Assembly: GCA_947044365.1 (NCBI GenBank)
Contig: OX345636.1
Coordinates: 19,508,548 to 19,572,547, forward strand
Direction of reading: 5' to 3'
DNA from: Petrosia ficiformis
Taxonomy: Eukaryota > Porifera > Demospongiae > Haplosclerida > Petrosiidae
DNA: 64,000 nt
Shown one piece after another: positions 37,301 to 52,300 of this stretch; the first letter of the stretch is position 1; each line of letters opens with the position of its first letter. Made by a program: the position numbers and the translations under genes. The notes beneath the pieces were generated by a model. It was given only the letters and a program-made list of their open reading frames with translations, made no database searches and had not been told where the DNA came from.

Positions 37301-40300
37301 GGTGTTAATACCATCAGCAGTACAATTAAAGATAACATTTTCTCCAGTCTCTTTTGTGGTCACTATGCCATTCTTATTCAGCAATGCAGCTTCAACTACA
37401 TTATTATTGGAAACAAGGAATATTATAATTATATATAATCCTTATTGCATTACACATTGAAGAACATACCGTAGACATTCAAAGTAATATTTATAGAACT
37501 TGATCCTACTGTAATTTCATATATTCCAGCATCACTGTGTTGTACATCTAAGATACTCAATGATTGTTTGCCACAACAAAAACTGTATTTGTTGGATTTA
37601 TTCTGTTCTTCAATCAGCATGGAGTTAAAGTACCACTGGATTGCAGATGGGTTTACTGGAGGTACAGCTGTTATATTAACTGAGATGTCAATGGAGTTGT
37701 TTCTTGTAACTCCAAGTGTAAACTTCCCATGAGTTGGAATAATAGAAGGAGAAAGTTCTACAGGAAAAGTAAGACAAGTTATAAGTGGTAATTTCAAATA
37801 ATGGCCCATGGGCAACACCAGGAATTTTCATTTCAATATGACACTAAGTAATTCGGAAATAAGTATCAATGGCATACAATACAATACCAATACTCGATAG
37901 TTACTATGAAGACAGACAGATTCCATAACTTACCACACTCTCTCCTAGATACCATTCTGAGTATGGTCTCACTAGGGGGAATCATATACTGATTTAATGC
38001 CCTGCAGAATTCATAGTCATCTGTAATATCAACTGCTGTCCCATTTCTGAAAACAAAATCACCATTAACATTACCACACAATCCAGTATGTGTAGTAAGG
38101 ACTGAATCAGCATCAATTATCACCGATACCCCATCTGCAGTGATTAGCACTGCTAATTGCAAGAATGCAACAGTTATAGAAAGGCGGTCAGATCCAATGT
38201 TAACATTTATTAATGTCAAGTTTGTTTGTCGAATAATAGTTCTATTATATGCATTCACTACTACTGATTCTGTTAAGCCAATTCGTACACCAACACGAGA
38301 TGTTTTGAGTGTTCCATCTAGTGAATCAAAGAAAACACCAAATTCTCCCATAGATGTCTGTTGTATGGTCAATGCATGTTCACAAGTACGATCATACAAG
38401 TACTGCTCAGTAGCACTGAAAGTAGTAATATACATAGAAATGCTGTCATAAATGCAAAATCGTGAATCAGGAGGAGCATCTTGAATAACTACATTGGTAT
38501 TCCTAGGGTCTCCAATAGTAGGTGGATTTGGTACATCTGTGACTGGAGAAGATAAAAGAGTTACATTCTTAATTTCAACAATAAAGTTTTCATCTCTTTC
38601 ACGTTCATTGTCCACATTAGTTGTATAGTTCACACAATAAACATCCATTGACTGAGCAGGTATTATTATTACTACGTCACCATTATCAATATAGTCAACA
38701 TTCTCTGTGAAAAAACAACAAAGAAACATTATATTAATATTTTAACTTTTGAGTTGTAAGTACAAGTACACAATTCAAACAAACATAAGGATTGACTCCT
38801 TTTATGGCTATCTCAGACTCTGAGCTCAGTAGTACATTCAGTGGACAAAAAGGGATAGCTCAGAACATACAAATTCCTTACTTGTAGCATCACCCTTGAT
38901 GCTTGACAAAACGACTCTGACATCTTGAAGTGATTTTTTTGTCAGTGTAACACAAACTTCCACATCACTACCCTCAGAAATATTTCTCATTGGGACATCA
39001 GTTATCACCATAGTTGCTGTCAATAAATACAAAATATTATCATTAAGGAAATGATGACTTAGACACATCATAAATTGATACTAATAAAAAAAAACCTAAA
39101 AATGATTTCATTATAATACAATTATATAGTCAGCTATACAACTCTGTAACTATGTTGTAACCTAATTTAAGAAAAGGGACACTTTTGTACAGGAAGTCCA
39201 TAAAATTTGGTAGCTACAAATGTTAATAGCTCTTCCCAGATACCATATTTCATTGACTTCCTGTACAAAATGGTAAGCAATTAAAGGTATGTTCATTAAC
39301 CTATAGAGGACTGAACTTGTTCTTCAAAATTCTTCCCATTTCCAACACTGGCGTCTCTGCTGCATATATTTTGGCCACCATTCACTTTCTCTATCCCAAA
39401 CTTGGCTCCTTTTCCGACATGGAATACTACAAGCATTTGGAGTGCTTCATAGTGCTAGGAACACACTCCGAACCACATAGGGGTCAAATGTCACATATAT
39501 GTGACATCAGTGCTCTAAGGATTAAACTTATTTTGCAGGAGAGTGTTCCTTTTGAAAATTAGGTCACGCATAATTTAATGAGACTGGTCTTTACTGTAAT
39601 CACTGATTCAATTTTCTTACCATCATCATCAACCACTGTTAAATTATTTTTTGTTATTCCTGGATCAACATCTATTGTACTTGGATCTGGTGACACAAGT
39701 TCTAATGTGAGTTTATAAACTTCATCATCTTCATGAGCTATATTATCGTCTTGTATGTTTGCTGTGCACATTATCATAGTTACTGAAGTTGAAGCCATGA
39801 CATAAATTAATCCATCAGAAGCCTGTTCACATGAGATTGATATGAGTGAAGTTTCAAACATGTTTGACCCATCAACAACTAAAGAAAAGATAATACATGT
39901 AAAAGTGGAAATATAGTTTATATATAGGAAATAGGTGGACTCAACATAATTATTCACCCTTACCTGCATAGGCAGAGTAAAGGGTTACTGTAATCTGGTT
40001 TTCTTCCTGTCTGTTGTATTTCTGCTTAGAGATCAAGCAGCAACATGGTTTACCATATTATACACCTAATCATCACTGCGGATCTTGACTAACATCAGAA
40101 GTATGCTCATGAACAAGACAAAAGAAGCTTTTTTTTATGAACCAAAAGGACGAACACTTGGATGATTTGTCTTGTTAGCTTCATAAAGATGGAATTGGTC
40201 CTAACTAAAATTCAAGCACGAGTTGTTAGTGTAGCAGAGGGAGAACAGCTCTGGTCTTCAGAAGTAATTGGAGCCCCAGTCCCTTTGGTTTACAGAATGC

Positions 40301-43300
40301 TGTTTTCTGTTTTATAATATTCATTATCAGAAGTTTATATATGTTTGTTTTATTTCAATTTAATTCTTTTTATCTATTCATTAGCAGTTGTTGGTCTATA
40401 TACCGATGAATAGACCTGATTGTGGTCTACAACCTAACCACAAATGGGAGCTTCTATTGGATGATGTTACCACCATACTATATATATATATATATATATT
40501 ATATATACCATAGCTAACAGGCACATCAAAGTTACCAACAGGTGTTATATATGTGATATACACCCAACCACAGGTGGATATGAAACCACAGGGCTGATAT
40601 AAGACCTACAATGATATTCATAATAGATTGCATCAGTCTGAGCATGCAAAGTCCAGTTGTAAATTGAAAAAAGTTGGAGACAAGTTGTTTACACATGGAA
40701 CAAGATATATTGAGAAAAAACATCCCTATGGGATACGTAGAAACTGGAACTAATAGCTAGCTATTCTGCCTGAAATATATTCCTAAAGTTCTCCAAGGTC
40801 CTTTGAAAGGTCAGGAAAGTAGATAATCAAAATAATAACTATAATCAAGGCCTTGATTCGAGCCCCCACCCCGAGTGCTATATATTTCCTGTACAGCATG
40901 AGCAAAACAGTGGTTTATTAACTGTTTTAGAGAGAGAAAGGTGGCTACCAAGGAGAATTTTACTATGAAATGATTGTTTTACAAATGTGGGTGTAGATAA
41001 AAGTATACCTATGACTGCTTTGTGGTGTCCAGCATTCAGTAATCATGGCTGACTTTATCAAGCATGAAAGACAACAGCTTATTATAGTTATTATTTTGAT
41101 TATCTACTTTCCTGACCTTTCAAAGGACATTGGAGAACTTTAGGAATATATTTCAGGCAGAATAGCTAGCTATTAGTTCCAGTTTCTACGTAAGCTACTT
41201 GGCTTTCTTTCTGCTGGTTTCTAGAGCTCGAGCGCGCATTCTTTTACGCGCCACACCCATTAATTGACCGAGCCCCCGGGAATGACGCAACTTCCTTAAC
41301 TACGTATACAACGCATACTCGCGCAAGTGACACAAACATATATATATATATATATATATATATAGTTCGAACCCGTGGGAAAGCAATCATAGGGATGGCC
41401 CTACGGGCCATAAAAAGTGAAGAAAAGGAGCATAGATGTCAGGTAACATTGATGTACATGTTAGGTATAGAATATATTATATGTAGCATGGCTTCTTGGT
41501 GTGTATCAGCAATATCAGTCCTTCACCCCTCGATAGCAACCAGTTATTATATATTTATATATTATATGTGTCACTATATATAATTGTGAAAATCAACTGA
41601 AAGGCAGCTATAGCTTTAAAAATTGCCTGATCACTACACAGACTCTTATCTCACTTCAATTTTTCAACTACCTCTCCATTCTATTCCTTTAAATTATGTT
41701 TCTTCTCAATTAATCACTGACTTGCACATGATATAATCTATTGTCAGTATAGGCCTTATATCAGCTCTGCGGTGTCATATGCAATATGCCTATAACCCTG
41801 ATGCCTGATATCAACTATGCAGTACTTATTATCATTTACATGAATGAGTGATAAATGACAACTTACCATATGTAATATTCAATGTAGCATTAACAATTGA
41901 GGGATACACAACAATTTTGAAGTCTTGATCATCTCCATTTTCAGGATATACCACAGTGAGAGTTTCAAATCCATATCTCAATGTCATACCTAATTACCAA
42001 AAATTAATGATTAAAAGAAACTGTTCTATAATAATTATGATGTAATATTTTTGTGGAATGAAATTTGTCTGTGCAGCTTCTATTTGGACATTCTACTATT
42101 TGGAGTATAATGGGGTCTCTCAAGCATTACTACTAAATATGTATCAAACTGTACACTCAGTGTTTCTCAAAAGTGGATCATGGCTATAAGGCACATACAC
42201 ATAATGCATTTATATATTATAATATTAATAATATAGTAATCTTGCTGAAGAAGATGTGCACGTTAGGGACAGCTGAATTGAAACTTGCACTGTGAAAAAT
42301 CTCTATTTCTGCAATGTTTATAACACAAGTTTTCTAATATTTGATAAAGTATATTTTACATGAATGTAGTCATTAGTATTATTTCACTGTATACATGTGA
42401 AAAGGGTTAAATTGAACTAAATAGAGTGGTAGGTGTTCAATACCAGGCACTATTACTAAAACAATAAAACTAAACCAAAGATGAGGAAATGCTTGTACTA
42501 TGCAAACAATTATGAGAACCTGATAGTACATACATGTACTTACCATCATCATCAATGATTCTAATAGTTCCTACATTGGCCACAGTGACATTGTCAGAAG
42601 GGTTAGTATTAAACATTACCAAGGAATATTCTTCAACAGCTTCAAGAGGAACTTGATCATTAGTTACATTAACCATGAGATATACAACTGTGACGGATTC
42701 ACTGAAATACAGACCTATCTCATCGACATCAGTACCAGATATAACCACAGAAGGAGGCTGACTGCCAGGACCTGTGTGAAATAATACATTTCACTCGCCA
42801 TGGAAACATTATAATTCTATAATAATCATTATCAAAATTAACATGAAATAATTCTTGGCTTTGCAGTACTTACCTCCGAAAACATCTAATGTGAGTGTTC
42901 TTACAATGCCTCTATCAATACCTATGTGAACTGTGAAACTTCCCACATTCTCAGGAACCTCATAGGGAACTCCAAGGAAACTAATTGTGACAACTGAGTG
43001 AAAAGGCAAAAAATGTAAATTCATTAACCAATGTCAAAAGTCTCCATGTGTAATTATGTTCATTCATTTTATAACATACGTACCATCATCATCCATAATA
43101 TTTATCTCTGTGTTACCCAATTCAACATTTTGAGATGGTTGTGGATTTTCAAGGATTAGAGTGTAATTTTCAATATCTTCCAGTCCTATAGTATCATTTA
43201 TCAATAGAAATCTGATAATATAAGTTAAAGACCCTCCAGAAATGAATTGAGCATCCTCATTCACATTAGCACCTGATATTTCAATATATGGTTGATTGGG

Positions 43301-46300
43301 ATTTGGTCCTATGGAATATATTTAGAAAGTAATAAGTATAATTACCACTATAATGAATGAACAAACCTCCAATAACTCTAACAAGTAAATCTTGTGATAT
43401 ATTTCTATTGATTGTCACTTCAACAGTACCATAACCATCATTTTCATTGAAGGTATATACATCCTGTCCAAAATCAACTATAACAACTGAAAGTAGAAAG
43501 GATATACATTATAACTAACTGCATCATTCACTTTGTAACTCAGATACAAATAACTATACAACTTACTGTCATAATCAATGATAGTGATATTCGTGTATCT
43601 TCCAAGTATCACACCTTCAGATGGAGTGGAACTAGTAAAATCTAATTGATACATTTCCGGATTCTCCAAACCATACTCGTCATTTTGAATTTCAATATCA
43701 AATATGGACAAAAGTGAATTTGGTGTAAAGGTAACTGAAGTGTCAACTGTTCTGCCTGATATAACAATACCTTCAGCTGGACCTGAATCTGGAATGATTA
43801 TAAGTATATATAATTCTTCACAAAATATTGTATATACCTCCAAATATGAACACTTCCAAATTTTGAGCTATAGGTCTATCAATCTCCACACCAATGGATT
43901 GTATGCCATCATCCTCATTGAAAATATTATTATCAGTTGAAAACATCACTGTGACAACTATACAAATAACCCAAGACACACATAACATTTGGTAAAATCA
44001 CTTTAATTAAACATGTAAAAAAAAAAGTTATTACTGCTAATATCTAATTAATATTATTGCTCACCATCTTCACTTATAATTTCAATAGTTGTAAAATTTC
44101 CAATACGTATATTAGGATGAGATATAACTTCAAAAACAGTAACAGGATAGCGTTCTATATCTTCAAGTGCAACTTCATCATTAATAACAGAGATATCGAT
44201 ATCAATAACCATAGATCCTCCAGGCTGGAAAGTTAACCCCTCATTAATACTTGGTCCATTGGTAAGTACATTAGGTTGAGGGAATGTAGCTTTGAAAACA
44301 AAATATTAAGTGTAACATGTGTACAACAATACTCACATGCATATATGTACATATACAGTACAGCATATACACTGACACTGACACTAACACACACAGACAC
44401 GCACATGCCTGTGTGCTCATGAATACATAGTTACCCTCACCTCCATTTATTAAAACTTCCAAAGTCATAGCTATAGGGTTAGAAATCTTCACCTGAATCA
44501 TACCCATTTCACCTTCTTCAAAACGATAGGTGTCGTTCACAAACATTACATATACCACTGTGAATATAAACAAGATATATAAAGAAAAAAGTATCCCTAT
44601 GACTGCTTTGTGATGTCCAGCATTCAGTAATCCTGACTAACTTTATGATGCCAGAAACACATCAGCCTATTATAGTTATTATATACTCTGTTTACCTTTA
44701 GAACTTTAAGAATATATTTCAGGTAGAATAGCTAGCTATTAGTTCCAGTTTCTACGTAAGCTACACAGCTTTCTTTCTGCTGGTGTGTAGAGCTTGATCG
44801 TGCGTTGCCACGTTCTTTTACGCACCACGGCCATTAATTGACTGAGGCCTTGGGAATGATGTAACTTCCTTAACTACGTATACAATGCATACTTGCGTAG
44901 GTGACAAAAACATAATATTATAATTATAATTATAATTATATATAAACATATATCGAACCCGTGGGAAACAATCATAGGGATGGCCCTACGGGCCATAAAA
45001 ACATTGTTTGTGTTGACTATTGATTACATATTATAATAAACAATTGAACATTTTCATTTAAAATGTTGCAACTACTGGAGTCAACAGCTTAAATGCATGT
45101 CATTTCTTTTGCACTGTAATATTAACTGATTACTATTCTGATATTTAGTACAGGAAGTGTTCGCTATTAAGGAAGTCCAAAAAGGTTAGCCTCCTTTACA
45201 AAATGGTGAAATAATATATAAGCACTTAAAAGAGAGCATTGCTTGACAGAATGAATGATAAAAGTATCAAAACTTACAGAGCCAGTCACATATGGTCTCA
45301 ACTTGTAACGGGTTATGATTGCAAAGCAAAAAGTATTTGTTTTACTTTTACACATTTTAAAATTTGACTTGAAAGTTAATCATTTTATTTACATACTTCT
45401 TGAACAAAAAAGGTAAAATACTAGAGTAAAGTGTCAATTATCGGACACAACCCATACTCGGACACTATAGCGCTCTCTCTACCACTGCAACTGGAATTAC
45501 TACACCATAGTAAGAAAGTATACTAAGTAATATCTCTGCATACCAAGGTTCATGACGATCACTTGCTTGGTCTTAGAGTTATAAGCTTGCAAAAATGAAA
45601 TTCGGACTCGCCTATGTTCGGAAAAATTAATATATTGACGGACAGCTATCCATACGTCTTATAGAACTGCTGGAAATAAATGGTTACAACAACATCTACT
45701 CTAGTCATAAACCAAATCTTGTCTCTTAAAGTTGCTTGACTGATTTTTTGTATTCAACTATCTGGGCCATTCTGAGCAATCAATAATCGGCCACGCCCTT
45801 TTGTAAATAGTACAGTGTTTAATTGGAAGTATAATTTTTAGAATTTTTTGGTGACCAATAGAATTTATTATTTCCAATTGAACTCTATACTAATTACAAA
45901 AAGGTGTGGCTGATTATTGATTGCTCGGAATGGCCCAGATAGTTGAATACAAAACATCAGTCAAGCAACTTTAAGAGCCGAGATTTGGTTTATGACTAGA
46001 GTAGATGTTGTTGCAGCTTATGGTACAGTAACTATTTATTTCTAGCAGTTATATAAGACGTATGGATAGCTGTCCGTCAATATATTAATTTTTCCGATCA
46101 TAGGCGAGTCCGAATTTCATTTTTGCAAGCTTATAACTCTAAGACCAAGCAAGCCATCGTCATGAAACTTGGTATGCAGAGATATTACTTAGTATACTTT
46201 CTTACTATGGTGTAGTAATTTCAGTTGCAGTGGTAGAGAGAGAGCTATAGCGTCCGAGTATGGGTTGTGTCCGATGATTGACTCTTTACTCTATAGAAAA

Positions 46301-49300
46301 CATTTCGTTACCGATTGTTTTATAATCATTACTTATTGCAGTTTAGAAGATTCTGTCATGTGTCTGAAACCATCAACCTACTTTTGCTTATAGTTATTTG
46401 TTTTCCCACTCTGTTTAGCTGATACTAATATCACATAATTACATTTATGTTATAATTGTGGAAAAAAAACAGTATTGAAGCCATTCTGAGTTCAACAGCA
46501 GTTAGAACACAAACGTATGTATTGTATATTTATAATCTCAACATTTCACTTACGGTCATCATCAATTATTGTAACAGACGTTTGTGATGGAGATGAGAGA
46601 ACTGCACCAGTAGGATTACCAAGTCTAAATGTACGAATCTCATTAGCTTCCAGTGCTATATTATCATCAGGGAAAGTAATTGTTATGACCCTCTGTTGTG
46701 TACTTTGATCAGGTATAGGTTGAAATGTCACTGTATTAACTATATTACCTGAATTAAAGAGATATAGTGAGTTAGGAATATTTGAGTACTCCAGTGGTGT
46801 AACAAGAACCCTGGAGTAGGTACGAATATGCCTCATAATGGTCTGGCTCAATTTAGCTATTGTCCATAATTTCATGTGTGTGTATATATTTGTTCATTGA
46901 TTGTGTTCTCTACATAACTAAGTAAGGCAATTATGTAACTTAAACTATGACCTCCACATATAACCATGACTGTCTGATTGGGTAACACTGGTAGGACACA
47001 TAAAAATCAATAGTAATCTCCCATACTAGTGTATAACATCTTTCTCATAATTTTAAATGCATAACATCTCATGGCATACCATTTTCGTTTGTAATATTCA
47101 CAGACACAGGAGATGATATTTCTCTTTCAAGAACAACAGTGAGAATAAACATCTCACTTGATTCAAGTACAGAACCACCGGGTAAAAACTGGACACGAGC
47201 CTCTGTAAAGATGAAATAAAATATATAATTATTCGGATACAATACTGCAAATCAAATGTGTAAATAGATATACAAACAGATGGACATTTAAATGACAATT
47301 GTGATACATGTAGGTTGTGGTATTCTCTAGTGTTGTCTTGGTAACACAAGAAATCTTAATAGTACAAGTATTAGTTTTGGTGGATATTGCGGATTTTTAA
47401 AATTCTAGATTTAGTTTTAGTAACCTCTTTTAGTTTTAGACAAAACAAATTTCAATTTGCTTTTAGTATACAGACATCATAAGATTGACAAAATTGTGTC
47501 AATACCACGTGCAAGTTAAGCTAGTTTTGGGTATATTTTATCATTCTATATCGATCCTATTGCACTTTCCAGTGGTAGTGTATTCTCCAGTTTAAAATGC
47601 ACACTCAACACTAGCAATTGATGGGTACTAAAACTAATATACACCATTATTGTTAGCTTAGTTATAGTTTAGTTAGTGAACAGTTTTGAAATAGTTTCTT
47701 TTGCAAATACTTTTAGTTTTAGTTTACTAAAACAACACTGGTAATCTCTCTCTCTACAAAACTCTTAAATAGTTTTGTGGTTTTGCCAAATTCTTACAGG
47801 TTTCCTTCTAATAATGAAGTAATTTGATTGGCTATACACTAAAATATACATCTTACCATCCAGATCCTCGATAACAATAGTGGTCAATCTATAAGGTGTT
47901 ACTTCAACATCTGATGGTTCTTCACTCAGTGACAAATCATATTCTTGATCAGGTTCACCAGATACTGAATCATTAACAATCTGAACTGGAACAATTTGCT
48001 GAAGATTGTTCTATAACATGGAATAAACATAGTATATATTTGATTTGATTTCAGTGTAATTAAACTAAATGTGCTGAGCTCCAACACAACCACAGTCTTG
48101 CATGCCACCCCAGAGAAAGGTCACACACGTGCACAATACACTAACTTATGTGAATTCCCACATCTAAACCCTTAGAACACTGATGTCACATATTTGTGAA
48201 ATTTCACCCCTACGTGGTTCGGAAAGTGTTCCTAGCATTACGAAGCTCTCCAAATGCTTGTAATTGGTGTCAGGCACAAGCCTATGAAAACGGCTAAAAA
48301 AGTTGATGGTTTTGCCGCCGCCCTGTTAGCTTAGGTGTCCCCCTGTTAATGGTGGTTCGAAGGGGCGCAGCCCCTCGCTGCCCATGCAAATTGTGGTTCC
48401 AGTGATCCCGCCTACGTGCTCTGGTGGGTACCTGAGGCATTTGTCTTGCTGTAAAACCTGAAATCGTGAGTGTAGCTGGTGCCAATATGCAGTGGGGTCA
48501 TTTTGTTTGCCCCAGTTCCAGTCAAAGGATTGAGAGCACTGCATTTGATTTAATCTTATGAAGCGCTTGGGGACTTTCGAGTCCCGGTAAGCAAGTTGGT
48601 AGAAGTAGTACTCCATGTTGGAAAAGGAGCCAAGTTTGGGATAGAGAAAGTGAATGGTGGCCAAAATATATACAATAGAGTCACCAGCGTTGGAAATGGG
48701 AAGAATTTTGAAAAACAAGCTCAGTGCTGTAAGCGTTAATCATATTAGAGATTGTCATGAAAAGCCTGCAAGACCACACCCATTGATGGCTTTAACATTA
48801 TGTTGCAGTAAGAATATGGAGCTGGAGGTAGCTACAACAACAAATAAATGCACTAGCGGTGCAAAACCCAAGCCACAAATGAATTATTACTGACAAGAAA
48901 ACAATTGCAGACAAATATAATATATATAAATAGATCTATTGTTAATGTAACAAGGTCACTAACAGTGAATAGCAGTAATCAATAATAACTCTATTAAAAA
49001 ATGGTAAGTTCAGAGTATTTATAGCAGTACACAGAACATAAATTGGTGTCACAGAACAATAACATCAGACATGTAATTAAAACATGATCACAATAGAGAT
49101 TGTCAAAAGAGAGACAACTATGCTATACAAACAATAGTTGGATATAAGTGTTACAATAGTTCCATATTACTACATTGTTACATTAATATAAAAGCAAGTT
49201 ACCAGTTCAAATCCCGCCATGAAACAGTAACTTGCTGCTAATACAGTCCGAGAACATCCACAAAATATTGCTGTCAATGCAAAAAATGTCTGTCTCTAGA

Positions 49301-52300
49301 ACAAGAATCCTCCACGTGTACTAAACTTCGCAATGACTCAAAAATAATTAAATAAAAGAAGGCATGACCCTCATGGCAGAGAGCTTACTATATTATTGAT
49401 GTTGTGGCAGTCGCTACCTGAATTTTACTTGATTTCTAGCAGTAATTCAACATCAATAGGCCGCCTCAAGCAAGATGAGTTGTGTTACAGTGAACTCTTT
49501 TGCTACAAGACGTCTTCTGAAAGTTGTTAAACAGCGACCGTGACTTACAAAAATTGTCATAATTTTAAAACAGAAAGGTATTAGCAAAACCTTGTTGTTA
49601 CTTTTGAACCTTGTATGATTTGAAGTCTGCTAGTATTTTCAAAGTGCTAATATTCATCATAGGCTCGCTGGAATTTTGGGAACAAACAGACAGACAAACA
49701 GGCACTATGATTACAGTAACCCTCCGCCTACGCAGTAATGTAATTAATAATAAAGATGATGTAATGTCATGTTGGTTACATGATGAATAACACAACTTGC
49801 TGTACTATAAAAAAACAATACTCAACCAGGAATTATGAAAATTATTATCGTAAGTACTTGTGTAGATCAGAATGTTTTTAAATAAATTTAATTATGTTTG
49901 TGTAATAAAACTAGCAATACTCTGAAGTAAGTAGTTGTTGATGGTTTTGATTCTACAAGATACACACTACATTTTTAGTCACACATGAAAATGTGTGCAT
50001 GAAGATGTCATTTATGTCATTATTAAATGGCTTCAAATTGCAGAGTTATTGCATTGTGTGCGACCGGACCATTTCTGAGGGTATGAGTGTGGCATGTGAA
50101 ACTAATATGATTGACTATAAATTATGACAAAAGTAGTGTTAATGTATTCTCCATGCTTTCCAGGAGTCTCTCTAATAAAAGATTGTTTTGGCCACTCTCC
50201 AATTAAAACAGCTCGATTAAAAACTTAATTCAATTCAATGCTACCTGCTTCACACAATTAATTGTAAGTAATTCTTTGATACATTCAAGAGCTTTAAATT
50301 ATCGTTCCAATCAACTATTACATATATGATCTTGGAGTTTTGGTGTAGAGTGGGTTTAATATGGTTACAGCTGTATTGATGTATACCTCAGTCTTACAAA
50401 TGTTTGAGAATCATTCACTCACATTGCCTTATCTAAATTGTAGCAATAGTTAAACATAACAATTACAATTATGTATTTTGCATCCTCCAATGTAACATAC
50501 CATACTGTTATCAAATGCCAGAAAGGTAAGTATGACAGAAACATTGCTTCCAGAGTTTTCTACTGTGGGGGGAATTGGGTATGGAGCTGTATACAAACAA
50601 AATGCAAGGTAGAGTCACATTGATAAGTATGGGATTTGATAGTGCTTACTTCCAGACACAGTAACATCAAACCCAGTGGCAATTGCTCCAGATAGAATGA
50701 CTGTCACTACTTGTGTCAGTCCAGCATTCTCACCAAACAAATATTGATCCATCTCAAAAGTCAGTGTAACATCTATAGGAAAGAGAATATATCATTGACA
50801 TAATAACTCTTTACTTTCTTAGCAGATAGTATATCTAGAAATTAAACTTATGAGTTGGAAGTAAGATGACAAGAAATTCTTGTTTGCAATAATTTAATAT
50901 ACAAAACAAGATGGTATTAGTGGAGCAAGGAGTAATTTGATACTATTGCACATCAATACAGTTATATATACAATAGCAGTCCTTCATTATAGTTTTTATG
51001 AGACATATATGAATTTAAATTTCCACATTAAAAAAATGGTGTAAAATTAAAAATAATTTTATAAAATAAATTGTGATCTATAAATAGTTGACTCACTATC
51101 ATTATCCAAAATAGTAATTGTAGTCTTTTGCATTTGAAATGAAGCTGGAAGTGTATTATTCAATAACTCAATTTGGTAAATCTCATTATTCTCTCTACCG
51201 ACAAAATCATCCCCAATAAAAATGAGTCTATTTGTAATTGTTGGACCTCTGGCTATGAAGTCAAATTGAACATTAACTACAGCACCATTTCTCACTACAC
51301 CAGGTTGCATTGGTGATTCTATTAAAATTGAATATAATTTTGTTTAACTGAACAAATATTGTAAGTCTAGTTACATACAGTGTAATAAACTAATAATATG
51401 TATTATAATTATATTAGTATTTCATACATGTTTGTTAATTTTGTGGGTTCAGCAGTCCTAATTGTGATATAGGGATAGGTGATAATGACAAATACATTTA
51501 CCACATTATCATGATACTACTGAAAAATATTCACCATATTGCTATTTGTCACATTGGGTCTTTTGAAATCAACTTCTGTACATGCAAGGATTATATACAA
51601 CATCAAACATTCCATTTTGTTATTACTCTCAAGTATTTATGTATGCATATTGTGCAATAGTGACGATAATATTAAAGCTAAAATAAATTATACTGATAAT
51701 CCAGAAACTATAATGATATCATATATCATGAAAGAAAATATCATGATTCTACTATATCATAATAGTGTCCAATTCTATTGTGGTGTGCATATTGCTTTAA
51801 AGATTGTTTTGGTATTCAGCAAGCAGAAACATAATTTCTATGTTTTATGTTTGAAACTCCTCAAGTATATAATGCACATACCACCATATGCTGTCACTGA
51901 AATATCTCGATATATCGTGTAATTGATTTGAACCTGAATGAATTGTATTCCATCACCCTCCATGAACTCATATGTTTGAAGAAATGTAATCCCAAGTACT
52001 ACAAAACAAGGTATAGTGTAATTATACAATAAACTGAATTATAACACACGAATGAATTGATTAATTCGTGATTTTTTTTTTCTGAAAACCAATCTATTGT
52101 ATAAACAAGAAAAGCTACGTATAATAGTTATGCATATCTAATTATGCCTGGTGGTTTTCTAATTTTGTCACAACCATATATATACATGTTATTAAAAGTG
52201 ATTTTGCAGTGTTAAGTAGAGGCACTACAATTCCATCAATACTGTAAGTTCCTCCAATTTCATCAAAATATTCTTTTGAATTTTGTGTAAATGTTTCGCA

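Noticed and set aside
49205..49225. B-box-like GTTCAAATCCC suggesting a tRNA or SINE
   Set aside because: No A box at the right distance and no cloverleaf pairing.
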